The notes beneath the pieces were generated by a model, which made no database searches, was not told the origin of the DNA, and saw only the letters and a program-made list of their open reading frames with translations. This document shows positions 1 through 8,411 of a stretch of DNA of 64,000 bases, in pieces. This DNA is from Pseudomonadota bacterium (GTDB lineage Bacteria; Pseudomonadota; Gammaproteobacteria; Steroidobacterales; Steroidobacteraceae): positions 8,052 to 72,051 of the forward strand of contig JABBNZ010000006.1 in NCBI GenBank assembly GCA_019352035.1, given 5' to 3'. Numbering within the stretch: position 1 is the stretch's first letter; each line of letters starts with the position of its first letter. Position numbers and translations under genes: made by a program.

Positions 1-1
1 C

Positions 2-1906
2 GGTGAGCGGGTGATTGCCGCTCAGCGCTGGCGCACGCGCACGGCGAGTCCGCTCTTCGATGCGCTGTTCGCGATGGCGCAGGAGGATCTGGAAAAGGAT
101 TCCGTCAGCGCCATCACCGATGCGGCATTCAACCACGGCCGGCCCATTCCGTGCCGCTGCTTCATCGCGGGCAAGAAGTGGCCGTTCGTCTGGACGCGCG
201 ATGTCTCGTACTCCACCGACCTGGGTCTGTGGAGGCTCCATCCGGCGCGCGCCCGGGCTTCGCTTCTCTTCAAGATCTCGCCGCCGCGGGATAACTTGGC
301 GCCGCGCGGTCTTTACGTGATGCAGGACACGGGCTCGGGCGGTAGTTGGCCGGTCAGCACCGATCGGGTGGTCTGGTTCCTCGGTGCGCGCCATCTCCTC
401 GGCGATCGGGCCTTCGCGGACACTGTATACCGGGCGCTGACCGACACGCTCGCCCAGGACCGGCAGTATGTGTTCGATCGGCGGGTCGGGCTGTACCGGG
501 GCGAGACGTCCTTCCTCGACTGGCGCCAGCAGACCTATCCGGCCTGGACCGCGCACAACGTCGTCTTCATCGCTCAGTCCTACGCACTGTCGACCAACGT
601 GCTGCACTATCAGGCGCTGCGCCTCGCGGCCGCGATGGCGGCCCAGCGCGGCGGCCGGGCGGCCGCGGCGCGCTATGCGCGCGAGGCCCGCGCCCTCAAA
701 CAGGCGATCAATGCCCGCTTCTGGAGTCAGGAGCGCGGCCTCTACATGAGCTATATCGGCGGACCGGTCCATGTCGGGCGCTTCGACGCCCATGACCTGC
801 TGAGCCTCGATCTGGCGATCACCAGCGGGGTCGCCGACCCACGGCGGGCGGCCGCGATCCTGGAGCATTATCCCGCGTGGCCCGCGGGCAGCCCCGTGAT
901 CTGGCCGCAGCGGCGCGGCGAGCCGATCTACCACAACCGGGCGATATGGCCGGTCGTGAGCGAGTACACCCTGCGCGCGGCCCGGCGGGTCGGCGATCCG
1001 TGGCTGATCGCGCTCGAGGTTCGCTCGCTCATGCGGGGGGCGGCGCTGAACGCCTCCAACATGGAGAACTACTCCCTGCTCTCCCAGTCGACACACGTTC
1101 CGGGCAAGCTCGGCGGACCCGTGGTCGACTCTCCGCGGCAGCTCTGGTCCGTCGCGGGCTACCTCGACATGGTCGTGCGCGGCATATTCGGGCTCCAGAG
1201 CGACGAGCGCGTCGCGCCCGAGCTCCCGGCATCGCTGGTGCCGATGCTGTTCGGCGCCGGACGGCGGATCAGCCTCTTTCTGGATGGGCGCGTCATCGTC
1301 CTCGAGCGGCCCCCGAGTACCTCGGGCCCGCTCCTGGTCGCGGGCCGCATTCAGCATCAGGGGAATCTCACCGATGTCGAGCTCGTCTCGGCCGCGGCCC
1401 GAGCCACCCCGCCGCCGATGAACGCACCTTTGTATTCGGGCCGGCTGCCGCCCGCACCGCATCTGCGGGGCGCGCCCGGCCTGGGAGCGGCAGCCTCGGT
1501 AGCGGGGCCGTGGCCGAGGCACTGGCGTGCGCCGCGCCGCGGCGAGTATCTCGCCTGGCTTCGTTACTCCAATTCCAACGGCCCCATCAACACCGGCATC
1601 ACCGCCGCGGTGAAGCGGCTCGAGGTCCGCTGCGCCGGGAGCGCCCCCCAGCTCCTCCCCATCGTGATGCCCCAGAGCGAGGGCTGGCAGGATTCGACCA
1701 CCGTGCGCTTCGCAGCCCGCCGCCGCGCATCCTGCACCTTCACGATGCCGCAGGGCTTCAACATGAGCGACCTGGCGCGATTTTCGCTCTATGACGGCAA
1801 CGGCGGCGCCGCCGGTCCGCTCAACAGCGCCCGCCTCGGCGCACTGCGCATTGCACGGCTCCACGCGAGCAGGCTGCCGCCGGGATCCGCCTCGGCGCGT
1901 CACTAG
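2..1906 (+). CDS. Six-hairpin glycosidase-like protein (5' partial)
   Basis: The frame is open to the window edge, so the N-terminus lies upstream; 634 residues are visible. The helical part with WTRDVSYSTDLGLW, ETSFLDWRQQTYP and HNRAIWPVVSEYTLRAARR is typical of (alpha/alpha)6-barrel six-hairpin glycosidases (glucoamylase/GH63-like). The last third is richer in beta-type sequence and looks like an accessory domain. Reaction and substrate cannot be fixed from sequence alone. Immediately downstream is a remnant of a sugar-transporter-like MFS gene, so this may once have been a carbohydrate-use locus. The fold call is moderately sure; the specificity is unknown. Confidence 0.65.
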   Translation, partial: GERVIAAQRWRTRTASPLFDALFAMAQEDLEKDSVSAITDAAFNHGRPIPCRCFIAGKKWPFVWTRDVSYSTDLGLWRLHPARARASLLFKISPPRDNLAPRGLYVMQDTGSGGSWPVSTDRVVWFLGARHLLGDRAFADTVYRALTDTLAQDRQYVFDRRVGLYRGETSFLDWRQQTYPAWTAHNVVFIAQSYALSTNVLHYQALRLAAAMAAQRGGRAAAARYAREARALKQAINARFWSQERGLYMSYIGGPVHVGRFDAHDLLSLDLAITSGVADPRRAAAILEHYPAWPAGSPVIWPQRRGEPIYHNRAIWPVVSEYTLRAARRVGDPWLIALEVRSLMRGAALNASNMENYSLLSQSTHVPGKLGGPVVDSPRQLWSVAGYLDMVVRGIFGLQSDERVAPELPASLVPMLFGAGRRISLFLDGRVIVLERPPSTSGPLLVAGRIQHQGNLTDVELVSAAARATPPPMNAPLYSGRLPPAPHLRGAPGLGAAASVAGPWPRHWRAPRRGEYLAWLRYSNSNGPINTGITAAVKRLEVRCAGSAPQLLPIVMPQSEGWQDSTTVRFAARRRASCTFTMPQGFNMSDLARFSLYDGNGGAAGPLNSARLGALRIARLHASRLPPGSASARH

Positions 1907-1952
1907 AGCCGGACGACCCCATTGAGCGCCAAGCCCGAGCTGCAGTGATCCG

Positions 1953-2104
1953 CGCTCGCTCGCCTACAACACGGGCGCCAATTGGGTTGGCGTTCTCTTT
2001 GCCGCCAGCAACGGCTTCCTCATCGCGGGCGCCCTGGTCATCCCGCTCATGGTGCGATGGCTGGGCCTGCGCTGAAGCCACCTCGTGAGTCTCGCGGGCG
2101 GCTG
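1953..2104 (+). pseudogene. Remnant of an MFS (sugar-type) transporter
   Basis: Between the glycosidase and gloB one frame reads SLAYNTGANWVGVLFAASNG and then IAGALVIPLMVRWLGLR, a stop (TGA at 2073-2075), then in the same frame SHLVSLAGG before turning into arginine/proline-rich noise. The YNxGANWVGVLFAxxNG pattern followed by a hydrophobic helix resembles late transmembrane helices of MFS sucrose/maltose-type symporters. There is no start codon, and one in-frame stop lies inside the similarity. I read it as the decayed C-terminal part of a transporter that was next to the glycosidase. The family name comes from memory of the motif and was not searched. Confidence 0.45.
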
Positions 2105-2234
2105 GCGGAGCCGGAGCCCGCGAAAGCGGCCTCTCCGTCGGCGGCCGGCGCCTGAGAGCCCCGGGGCGCGCCCGAACGCGTGGCCCGGCGCCGGCCCGCG
2201 AGCCCGCTGCGGCGGCTTCCGGTATGCTCGCGCC

Positions 2235-3026
2235 ATGCTCATCGAGCGCGTCTGGTCCGCCAACCCCTACCGCAACTTCCACTATCTGATCGCCTGCCCC
2301 GAGACCGGGGAGGCGCTGGCGATCGACCCCCTGGAATGGCGGCTGTGCCTGGATGCGGCGCAGGCCAAGGGATGGCAGATCACCCAGATCCTCAATACCC
2401 ACGAGCATCGGGACCACACGGGGGGTAATGCGGGCCTCGTGGGCGCCACGGGCGCCAAAGTCCTGGCTCACGCCGCGGCGGCGAGCCGCATCGGCGGCGT
2501 CGACCGCGGGCTCGGCAAAGGCGACATCGTGCGGGTCGGGCGGACGGTCGAGCTCGAATGCCTCGATACCCCCGGTCATACCCTGGCCCATATCTGCCTG
2601 CTCGCCCGCAGCGATCAGCCAGCCCTCTTCTGCGGCGATACCCTCTTCAACGCGGGCGCCGGCAACTGCCACAACGGCGGCCATCCCCAGCAGCTCTACG
2701 AGACTTTCGTGACGCAGCTCGCGCGGCTGCCGGAGCAGACGCGGGTCTTCCCCGGACACGAGTATCTGGCGCGCAACCTGGAGTTCACGCTCGATCGGGA
2801 GCCCGACAACGCCGCGGCCCGACACCTCCTCCAGAGCGCTCGCGGACAACAACCGGCGCAGACGGCGATCACGACCCTCGCCGAGGAAAAACGAATCAAC
2901 ACGTTCTTCCGTCTGCAGAGCCCCACGGTCATCGCGCGCCTGCGGGAGGCATTTCCCGACATCGGTGAGCAGCCGGATGCGCGCACCGTGTTCCTGAAGT
3001 TGCGGGAGCTGAGGAACGGGTGGTGA
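2235..3026 (+). CDS. gloB: Hydroxyacylglutathione hydrolase (glyoxalase II)
   Basis: Metallo-beta-lactamase-fold thioesterase that hydrolyses S-lactoylglutathione to D-lactate and glutathione, the second step of methylglyoxal detoxification in the cytoplasm. The 263 residues contain the metal motif THEHRDH (55-61), then DTPGHT, FCGDTLF and FPGHEY, in the order expected for GloB; length is normal. The ATG at 2235 is chosen because the family start MxIERVW fits and because a -10-like TATGCT ends 6 nt upstream with no Shine-Dalgarno sequence, suggesting a leaderless start. The frame stays open upstream to 2085, but that part reads as non-protein. The stop overlaps the next gene by 7 nt. Confidence 0.92.
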   Translation: MLIERVWSANPYRNFHYLIACPETGEALAIDPLEWRLCLDAAQAKGWQITQILNTHEHRDHTGGNAGLVGATGAKVLAHAAAASRIGGVDRGLGKGDIVRVGRTVELECLDTPGHTLAHICLLARSDQPALFCGDTLFNAGAGNCHNGGHPQQLYETFVTQLARLPEQTRVFPGHEYLARNLEFTLDREPDNAAARHLLQSARGQQPAQTAITTLAEEKRINTFFRLQSPTVIARLREAFPDIGEQPDARTVFLKLRELRNGW

Positions 3027-3412
3027 GCGAGTCGTCCCCTCGCGTCCTTTACGTCGACGACGAGCCCACGCTGGTATTCCTGATCACCCGCGCGCTGGAG
3101 AAGCTCGGCATCGCGGCGAAGGGTTTCGCGAGCACGGACGAGGCGCTCGCGGCGTTCGGGCGGGAACCGCGGGGCTTCACGCTGGTGCTGACGGATCTCT
3201 CCATGCCCGGAGGCATGAGCGGCCTCGAGTTGGCGCAGGCGGTGCTCGCCATTCGTCCTGACACCCATGTCGTGATCGCCAGCGGCTGCATCGATCCGGC
3301 GGACGTGCGGCGCGCGGCGGACATCGGTGTGCGCACCGTCATCCAGAAGCCCGCGAAAGTGGCCGAGATGGCCCAGCTCGTGAGCGGGCTGCTGCGCGAC
3401 CTGCGATCCTGA
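3020..3412 (+). CDS. Stand-alone response-regulator receiver protein
   Basis: CheY-like single-domain protein of 130 residues. Acidic pocket D13-D14, phospho-acceptor D59 in LVLTDLSMPG and conserved lysine K110 in IQKPA are all present. No output domain follows, so it would act by protein contact or in a phosphorelay. The GTG at 3020 overlaps the end of gloB by 7 nt, so the two are probably translated together. No histidine kinase lies nearby; partner unknown. The switch threonine/serine position reads IASG, which is normal. Role not known. Confidence 0.85.
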   Translation: MVSESSPRVLYVDDEPTLVFLITRALEKLGIAAKGFASTDEALAAFGREPRGFTLVLTDLSMPGGMSGLELAQAVLAIRPDTHVVIASGCIDPADVRRAADIGVRTVIQKPAKVAEMAQLVSGLLRDLRS

Positions 3413-3421
3413 GGGCACCCG

Positions 3422-4480
3422 ATGATCTATTCCGGGTTCTATCGCCGCACCTTCTTCATCGCGACCGCCGCGGTCCTGGCGTATCTGCTGCTCGCCCTGC
3501 TGGCGCCGCTCAAGGGCGCGCTCGGCTGGGCGATCGTGCTCGCGTTCCTCCTGCATCCCCTGCACGAGCGGCTCTCGCGGCGCCTCAAGGGCCGCAGCGT
3601 GCTTTCCGCGGGCATCATCACCGGTCTCACACCGTTCCTCGTGCTCGCGCCGCTCGCCGTACTCGGCGTGGTGTTCGCCGGCCAGGTCGCCAGCCTGATC
3701 GGCCAGTTCCGCGGCGAGAGCTTCGGCTATCCGCAGCTGCTCGCGCGCTTCGAGAGTTATCCGCTGCTCGGGAACGTGCTGCGCTGGGCGAGCGCCAATG
3801 TCCCGGTGAGCGCGGCTCACGTACAGGAATGGATCACGGGCGGGATGCAGACGATGTTGAAGTCCGCCGCCTCGGCGGGCGGCAGTCTCGCGCTCGGCGT
3901 CTTCGGCACCGTGATCGGCTTCTTCATGATGCTCTTCCTGCTCTTCTTCCTGCTGCGGGACGGGCGCGCGATTCTCGATCACCTGACACGGCTGATTCCG
4001 CTCGAGTCGGCGCGCCGCGAGCGGCTGCTCGATTACCTGGGACGGGTCACCCGCGCCGTGGTGTTCGGGTCGACCGCAACCGCGCTGATTCAGGGGATTT
4101 TCGTCGCCGTCGGGTTCGAGCTCGCGGGCCTGCCCTCGCCCGTGGTCTTCGGCGTCGTCGGCACCATCGCAGCCCTGCTGCCCGCCGGAGCGGCCGTCGT
4201 GCTGGCGCCGGCGGTGCTCTATCTGGCGGTGAGCAGCCACTGGGTCGCGGCGGTCTTCCTCGCCGTCTGGAGCGGCCTGCTCGCGGTGGTGGAAAACGTG
4301 GCGCGGCCGCTCCTCACCGCGCACCGTGCCCACGTATCGACGCTGGCGGTTTTCGTAGGTGCGATCGGCGGCGTTTCGGCGTTTGGTGTGCTGGGACTGG
4401 TGATCGGACCGGTCTTGCTGAGTTTCGTGGTGGCGCTGGTCAGGTTCACGACGGAGGTACGCGGCGCCACGGCGCCTTGA
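3422..4480 (+). CDS. AI-2E/PerM-family membrane permease
   Basis: A 352-residue inner-membrane protein with an N-terminal pair of helices, a soluble segment (about 90-150) and a C-terminal group of helices with long glycine-rich stretches, the layout of the PerM/YhhT (AI-2 exporter) family. Family members transport autoinducer-2, Na+/H+ or other solutes; the substrate here cannot be told. It starts 9 nt after the receiver gene. The stop TGA at 4478-4480 is unusual: it lies in the terminal TTGA of an IS605-type right end, so the original C-terminus may have been a little different. The frame is otherwise intact. Confidence 0.8.
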   Translation: MIYSGFYRRTFFIATAAVLAYLLLALLAPLKGALGWAIVLAFLLHPLHERLSRRLKGRSVLSAGIITGLTPFLVLAPLAVLGVVFAGQVASLIGQFRGESFGYPQLLARFESYPLLGNVLRWASANVPVSAAHVQEWITGGMQTMLKSAASAGGSLALGVFGTVIGFFMMLFLLFFLLRDGRAILDHLTRLIPLESARRERLLDYLGRVTRAVVFGSTATALIQGIFVAVGFELAGLPSPVVFGVVGTIAALLPAGAAVVLAPAVLYLAVSSHWVAAVFLAVWSGLLAVVENVARPLLTAHRAHVSTLAVFVGAIGGVSAFGVLGLVIGPVLLSFVVALVRFTTEVRGATAP

Positions 4481-4513
4481 CATCCTCCCCCGGCGTGAAA
4501 CTCGGAGATTCCT
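4477..4513 (-). mobile_element. Right end of an IS200/IS605 (IS1341-like) element
   Basis: On the minus strand this stretch reads GGAATCTCCGAGTTTCACGC followed by CGGGGGAGGATGTCAA. The ending GGGGAGGATGTCAA, after a GC-rich hairpin, is the known right end of many TnpB-bearing IS605/IS1341 elements, where it also forms the 3' scaffold of the TnpB guide (omega) RNA. It abuts a TnpB fragment in the correct orientation. The terminal TCAA (plus-strand TTGA, 4477-4480) forms the stop codon of the preceding permease. Confidence 0.6.
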
Positions 4514-4705
4514 ACGGCGCAGCGTCTGTTGCAGCGCCTGCGAGCGCACCCGCGACAGCCACGTCCTCCCGGCGCGCCACGCGGTCAGTTCCTTGCGGGG
4601 CCCGGCGTAGCCGAGCTCCCTCTCGCCGCGCTCGTAGCGCGCTTTCTGCAAGGCGAGCGCGCGGTTGTAGACGTAGCGGCACGAGCCCGCGAACCGGCGC
4701 ATCAT
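4514..4705 (-). pseudogene. Truncated TnpB (IS605 OrfB) N-terminal fragment
   Basis: The minus-strand frame from 4705 reads MMRRFAGSCRYVYNRALALQ, then KARYERGERELGYAGPRKEL and TWLSRVRSQALQQTLR. This matches the N-terminal helix-turn-helix region of TnpB/OrfB (GxxRxVYNxALxxxK, then WL..vpSqaLQQal). After about 64 residues the sequence passes straight into the element's right end, so roughly 300 residues with the RuvC nuclease domain are missing. The usual first residues (xYKFRLYPTxxQ) are also missing. It is a dead, internally deleted relic lying in the uvrD promoter region. Confidence 0.7.
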
Positions 4706-4729
4706 GCCGGAGCTTTCCGCGCATCCTGG

Positions 4730-4735
4730 TAAAAT
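4730..4735 (+). promoter_or_regulatory. -10-like box TAAAAT for uvrD
   Basis: TAAAAT lies 10 nt before the uvrD ATG at 4746, so transcription would begin within about 4 nt of the start codon. No clear -35 box and no Shine-Dalgarno sequence are visible. The box sits just outside the TnpB relic. Confidence 0.4.
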
Positions 4736-4745
4736 GCGCCCCCTC

Positions 4746-6968
4746 ATGAATCTCGACCCCATCTTGAACCCCCTGAACGAGGCTCAGCGCGCCGCCGTCT
4801 CGGCGCCGCTCGTCCCGGTGCTGGTGCTGGCGGGCGCGGGCAGCGGCAAGACACGCGTGCTCACCCACCGCATCGCCTGGCTGATCCAGGCGGAGCATGC
4901 CTCTCCCTACTCCATCCTGGCCGTCACTTTCACCAACAAGGCGGCCGGCGAGATGCGCGGCCGGGTGGAGCAGATCCTCGGCGCTCCGCCCGGAGTGCTC
5001 TGGATCGGCACTTTCCATGGCATCGCCCACCGCCTGCTGCGCCTGCACTGGCGCGAGGCGGGGCTCCCCCAGGGGTTCCAGATCCTCGACTCGGACGACC
5101 AGCAGCGCCTGGTGAAGCGGATCATTCGGGCCAACGACCTCGACGAGTCCCGCTGGGAGCCGCGCGAGGTGCAGTGGTTCATCAACTCCAACAAGGACGA
5201 GGGCCGCCGGCCGAAGGACCTGAAGTCGGGCAACGATCCGACCCGCGCGCAGATGATCCGGCTCTATGGCCTTTACGAGGAGGCTTGCGCCCGCGCGGGC
5301 GTGGTCGACTTCGCCGAGCTGCTGCTGCGCGCCTATGAGCTCTGGCGCGACGGTCCGGAGCTGCTCGCGCACTACCGCCAGCGTTTCCGGCACGTGCTGG
5401 TGGATGAGTTTCAGGACACCAATTCCATCCAGTACGCCTGGCTGCGCCTCATCGCGGGCCCCGACGGCCACCCCTTCGCGGTGGGCGACGACGACCAATC
5501 GATCTACCGCTGGCGCGGCGCGCGCGTCGAGAACCTGCAGCAGTTCCGCCGCGACTACCCCACCGCAAAGCTGTACCGTCTGGAGCAGAATTACCGCTCC
5601 ACGGCGGCGATCCTGGCCGCCGCCAACGGTCTCATCGGGCACAACTCCGGCCGCCTCGGCAAGACGCTGTGGACGAACGGGGAGCCGGGGCTGCCCATCC
5701 AACTCTATGCGGCGTTCAACGAGCGCGATGAGGCGGAGTTCGTCGCGCGCCGGGTCGCTGACTATGTGGCCGGCGGCAACCGCCGCGGCGACGTCGCGGT
5801 GCTGTACCGGTCCAACGCCCAGTCGCGTGCGTTCGAGGAAGCCTTCATCGCGGGGCGCATTCCGTACCGGGTCTACGGCGGCCTGAGGTTCTTCGAGCGC
5901 GCGGAGATCAAGGACTCGCTCGCGTACCTGCGGCTGCTGTCGAATCGCGACGACGACGCCGCCTACGAGCGTGTGGTCAATCTGCCGACGCGGGGCATCG
6001 GCGAGCGCACCATCGAGGGGCTGCGCGAGGAGGCGCGCAACGCCGGCATCTCGCTGTGGAAGGCGGCCACGGCCCGCAGCGATGCGCAGGGCGGCAGGAC
6101 CGCGAACGCGCTGCGCGGCTTCCAGGACCTCATCGACAGGCTGGCGCGCGAGACCGCCGGCCTGGCCCTTCACGAGCAGATCGATCACGTGCTCAAGGAG
6201 AGCGGTCTCATCGAGCATCACGGCCGGGAGAAGGCTCAGGACTCCCCGCGCGAGGGCCGGGGTGAGATGGCCCGCAGCGAGGCGCGCCTGGAGAACCTCG
6301 CGGAGCTGGTCAGCGCCGCCCGCAGCTTCGGCACCGAGAGCACCGACCTCGAGCTGCCGCCGCTCGAGGCGTTCCTGGCTCACGCCGCGCTGGAATCCGG
6401 CGAGAGACAGTCCGACGCCGGCGAGGACGGCGTGCAGATGATGACGCTGCACATGGCAAAGGGGCTCGAATTCAGGTTCGTGTTCCTCTGCGGCATGGAG
6501 GAAGGGCTCTTCCCCCACAATCGCTGCATGTCGGATCTCGAGGCGCTGGAGGAAGAGCGCCGCCTCTGCTACGTCGGCATGACGCGCGCCATGAAGCATC
6601 TCTATCTCACCTACGCGGAGCAGCGCCGCGTGCACGGCATGGATACGCATCCGGCGCCTTCACGCTTCATCAAGGAAGTGCCCCAGGACATCGTCGCCGA
6701 AGTCAGGCCGCGGGTGCAGGTCGCCCGCGCCGTCACGGCCGCCCGGATGCGGCGCGAGCAGCCGGCCGCGCCCGCCATCCGATTCCGGTCCGAGGAGCCG
6801 CCGCCGCCCGGGATGCGGCTCGGAGCCCGGGTGCGGCACGGCAAGTTCGGCGAGGGCGTGGTGTTGAACGTCGAGGGCAGCGGCCCCCACGCGCGCGTGC
6901 AGGTGAGCTTCGAGCAGCAGGGCACGAAGTGGCTCATGATGCAATATGCCAACCTCGAACCCCTCTAG
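4746..6968 (+). CDS. uvrD: DNA helicase II
   Basis: Superfamily 1A 3'-5' helicase of 740 residues acting in nucleotide-excision and mismatch repair. Walker A AGAGSGKT at 29-36, motif Ia TFTNKAAGEMRGR, motif II VDEFQDTN, motif III DDDQSIYRWRGA, motif IV LEQNYRS, motif V LHMAKGLEF, motif VI YVGMTRA, and a C-terminal Tudor-like part (GARVRHGKFGEGVVL). Length and order fit UvrD rather than Rep or PcrA. Start MNLDPILNPLNEAQ is the family start; the frame extends 42 nt upstream into the promoter. Confidence 0.96.
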   Translation: MNLDPILNPLNEAQRAAVSAPLVPVLVLAGAGSGKTRVLTHRIAWLIQAEHASPYSILAVTFTNKAAGEMRGRVEQILGAPPGVLWIGTFHGIAHRLLRLHWREAGLPQGFQILDSDDQQRLVKRIIRANDLDESRWEPREVQWFINSNKDEGRRPKDLKSGNDPTRAQMIRLYGLYEEACARAGVVDFAELLLRAYELWRDGPELLAHYRQRFRHVLVDEFQDTNSIQYAWLRLIAGPDGHPFAVGDDDQSIYRWRGARVENLQQFRRDYPTAKLYRLEQNYRSTAAILAAANGLIGHNSGRLGKTLWTNGEPGLPIQLYAAFNERDEAEFVARRVADYVAGGNRRGDVAVLYRSNAQSRAFEEAFIAGRIPYRVYGGLRFFERAEIKDSLAYLRLLSNRDDDAAYERVVNLPTRGIGERTIEGLREEARNAGISLWKAATARSDAQGGRTANALRGFQDLIDRLARETAGLALHEQIDHVLKESGLIEHHGREKAQDSPREGRGEMARSEARLENLAELVSAARSFGTESTDLELPPLEAFLAHAALESGERQSDAGEDGVQMMTLHMAKGLEFRFVFLCGMEEGLFPHNRCMSDLEALEEERRLCYVGMTRAMKHLYLTYAEQRRVHGMDTHPAPSRFIKEVPQDIVAEVRPRVQVARAVTAARMRREQPAAPAIRFRSEEPPPPGMRLGARVRHGKFGEGVVLNVEGSGPHARVQVSFEQQGTKWLMMQYANLEPL

Positions 6969-7015
6969 ACCGAGAGCATGAAACAGGCCGCGAAATTGAT
7001 AGGGCGCGTCGAAGC

Positions 7016-8389
7016 ATGAAGATTCTCATTCTCGGCGCCGGCCAGGTCGGCCGCACCGTCGCCAGGCACCTCTCGCGGGAAGAAGCCAACGAAGTTACCG
7101 TCGTCGACGTCAGCGAGGACGTGCTGCGCGACCTCCAGGACCGCCTCGACGTCCATACGGTCGTCGGCAACGCCGCCCACCCGCCCGTGCTCGAGGCGGC
7201 CGGCGCCGCGGAGGCCGAGATCGTGGTCGCCCTCACCAACAGCGACGAAGTCAACATGATCGCGTGCGAGGTGGCGTTCACGCTGTTCCGCACCCCCACC
7301 AAGATCGCCCGCATCCGCGCGGCCGAGTACACCCAGCGGCCGGAGCTCTTCAGCGAGCAGGCGATCGCGGTCGATGTCTTCATCAGTCCGGAGCAGCTCG
7401 TCACGGAGTACATCACGCGCCTGATCCGCCACCCCGGCGCGCTGCAGGTGCTCGACTTCGCGGCCGGCAAGGTGCGCCTGGTGGGCGTCCGTGCCGTCAG
7501 CGGCGGCCTGCTGGTGGGACACTGCCTGCGGGAGCTGCCGGAGCATCTCGCCCGTATGGAGGCGCGCGTGGTCGCCATCTATCGCCGCGGCCGCAACGTG
7601 CCGCCCGAGGGATCGACCGTCATCGAGGAAGGCGACGAGGTGTTTTTCCTGGCGGCGAGCGATGACATCCGCCGGATGATCGGCGAGCTGCGCAAGGAGA
7701 ACAACCGGGTGCGCCGGATCGTGATCGCGGGCGGCGGCAACATCGGCTTCCGGCTCGCCCGGTCGCTGGAGAAGACGAGCCAGGTGAAGCTCATCGAGCG
7801 GGACCCGCGCCGGGCCCGCTGGGTGTCGGAGCAGCTCGAGAACACCATCGTGCTCGGAGGCGATGCCGCGGACGAGGAGCTGCTGATCGAGGAGAACATC
7901 GATAGCGCGGATGTCTTCGCCGCCCTCACCAACTCGGAGGAGGCGAACATCCTCTCGGCCATGCTCGCCAAGCGGCTGGGCGCGCACAAGGTCATGGCGC
8001 TCATCAACAAGCCTTCCTACGCCGACCTCATCGAGAGCGGCAGCATCGATGTCGCCATCTCGCCGCAGAGCATCACCATCGGCTCGCTGCTCGCCCACGT
8101 GCGCCGCGGCGATGTGGTGCGCGTGCATTCGCTGCGCCGCGGCGCCGCCGAGGCCATCGAGGCGATCGCGCACGGAGATGAGCAGAGCTCACGCGTGGTG
8201 GGCAGGGCCGTGGGCGAGATCCCGCTTCCGGAAGGGGCATCCATCGGCGCCATCGTGCGCGGCGAGCAGGTGATCATGGCGCATCACGACACCTTCGTGC
8301 AGTCGGGCGATCACGTGATTCTCTTCCTGGCCGATCGCCGCCACATCGAGGCGGTGGAGCGACTCTTCACGCGCGCCATGCGCACGTGA
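7016..8389 (+). CDS. trkA: Trk potassium uptake system, NAD-binding peripheral subunit
   Basis: A 457-residue cytoplasmic regulatory subunit of the Trk K+ channel. Two tandem RCK units are visible: Rossmann motif GAGQVG at 7-12 and a second one in IAGGGNIGFRLA in the second half, each followed by a TrkA-C type domain. Nucleotide binding gates the TrkH pore. The ATG at 7016 gives the standard MKILILGAGQVG start. trkH follows after 22 nt, so the two form an operon. Confidence 0.95.
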   Translation: MKILILGAGQVGRTVARHLSREEANEVTVVDVSEDVLRDLQDRLDVHTVVGNAAHPPVLEAAGAAEAEIVVALTNSDEVNMIACEVAFTLFRTPTKIARIRAAEYTQRPELFSEQAIAVDVFISPEQLVTEYITRLIRHPGALQVLDFAAGKVRLVGVRAVSGGLLVGHCLRELPEHLARMEARVVAIYRRGRNVPPEGSTVIEEGDEVFFLAASDDIRRMIGELRKENNRVRRIVIAGGGNIGFRLARSLEKTSQVKLIERDPRRARWVSEQLENTIVLGGDAADEELLIEENIDSADVFAALTNSEEANILSAMLAKRLGAHKVMALINKPSYADLIESGSIDVAISPQSITIGSLLAHVRRGDVVRVHSLRRGAAEAIEAIAHGDEQSSRVVGRAVGEIPLPEGASIGAIVRGEQVIMAHHDTFVQSGDHVILFLADRRHIEAVERLFTRAMRT

Positions 8390-8411
8390 GCCCGGTCTAG
8401 GCGCACAGTCG

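Noticed and set aside
2696-4513. Long minus-strand frame continuing from the TnpB stub through the permease and receiver genes
   Set aside because: After the stub it is only the complement of good genes with biased composition; not a protein.
4512-6650. 712-codon minus-strand frame under uvrD
   Set aside because: Complement of uvrD; no motif or ribosome site.
8380-8392. CACGTG at the end of trkA as a further parS site
   Set aside because: The flanks (GCGCACGTGAGC) do not fit TGTTNCACGTGNAACA.
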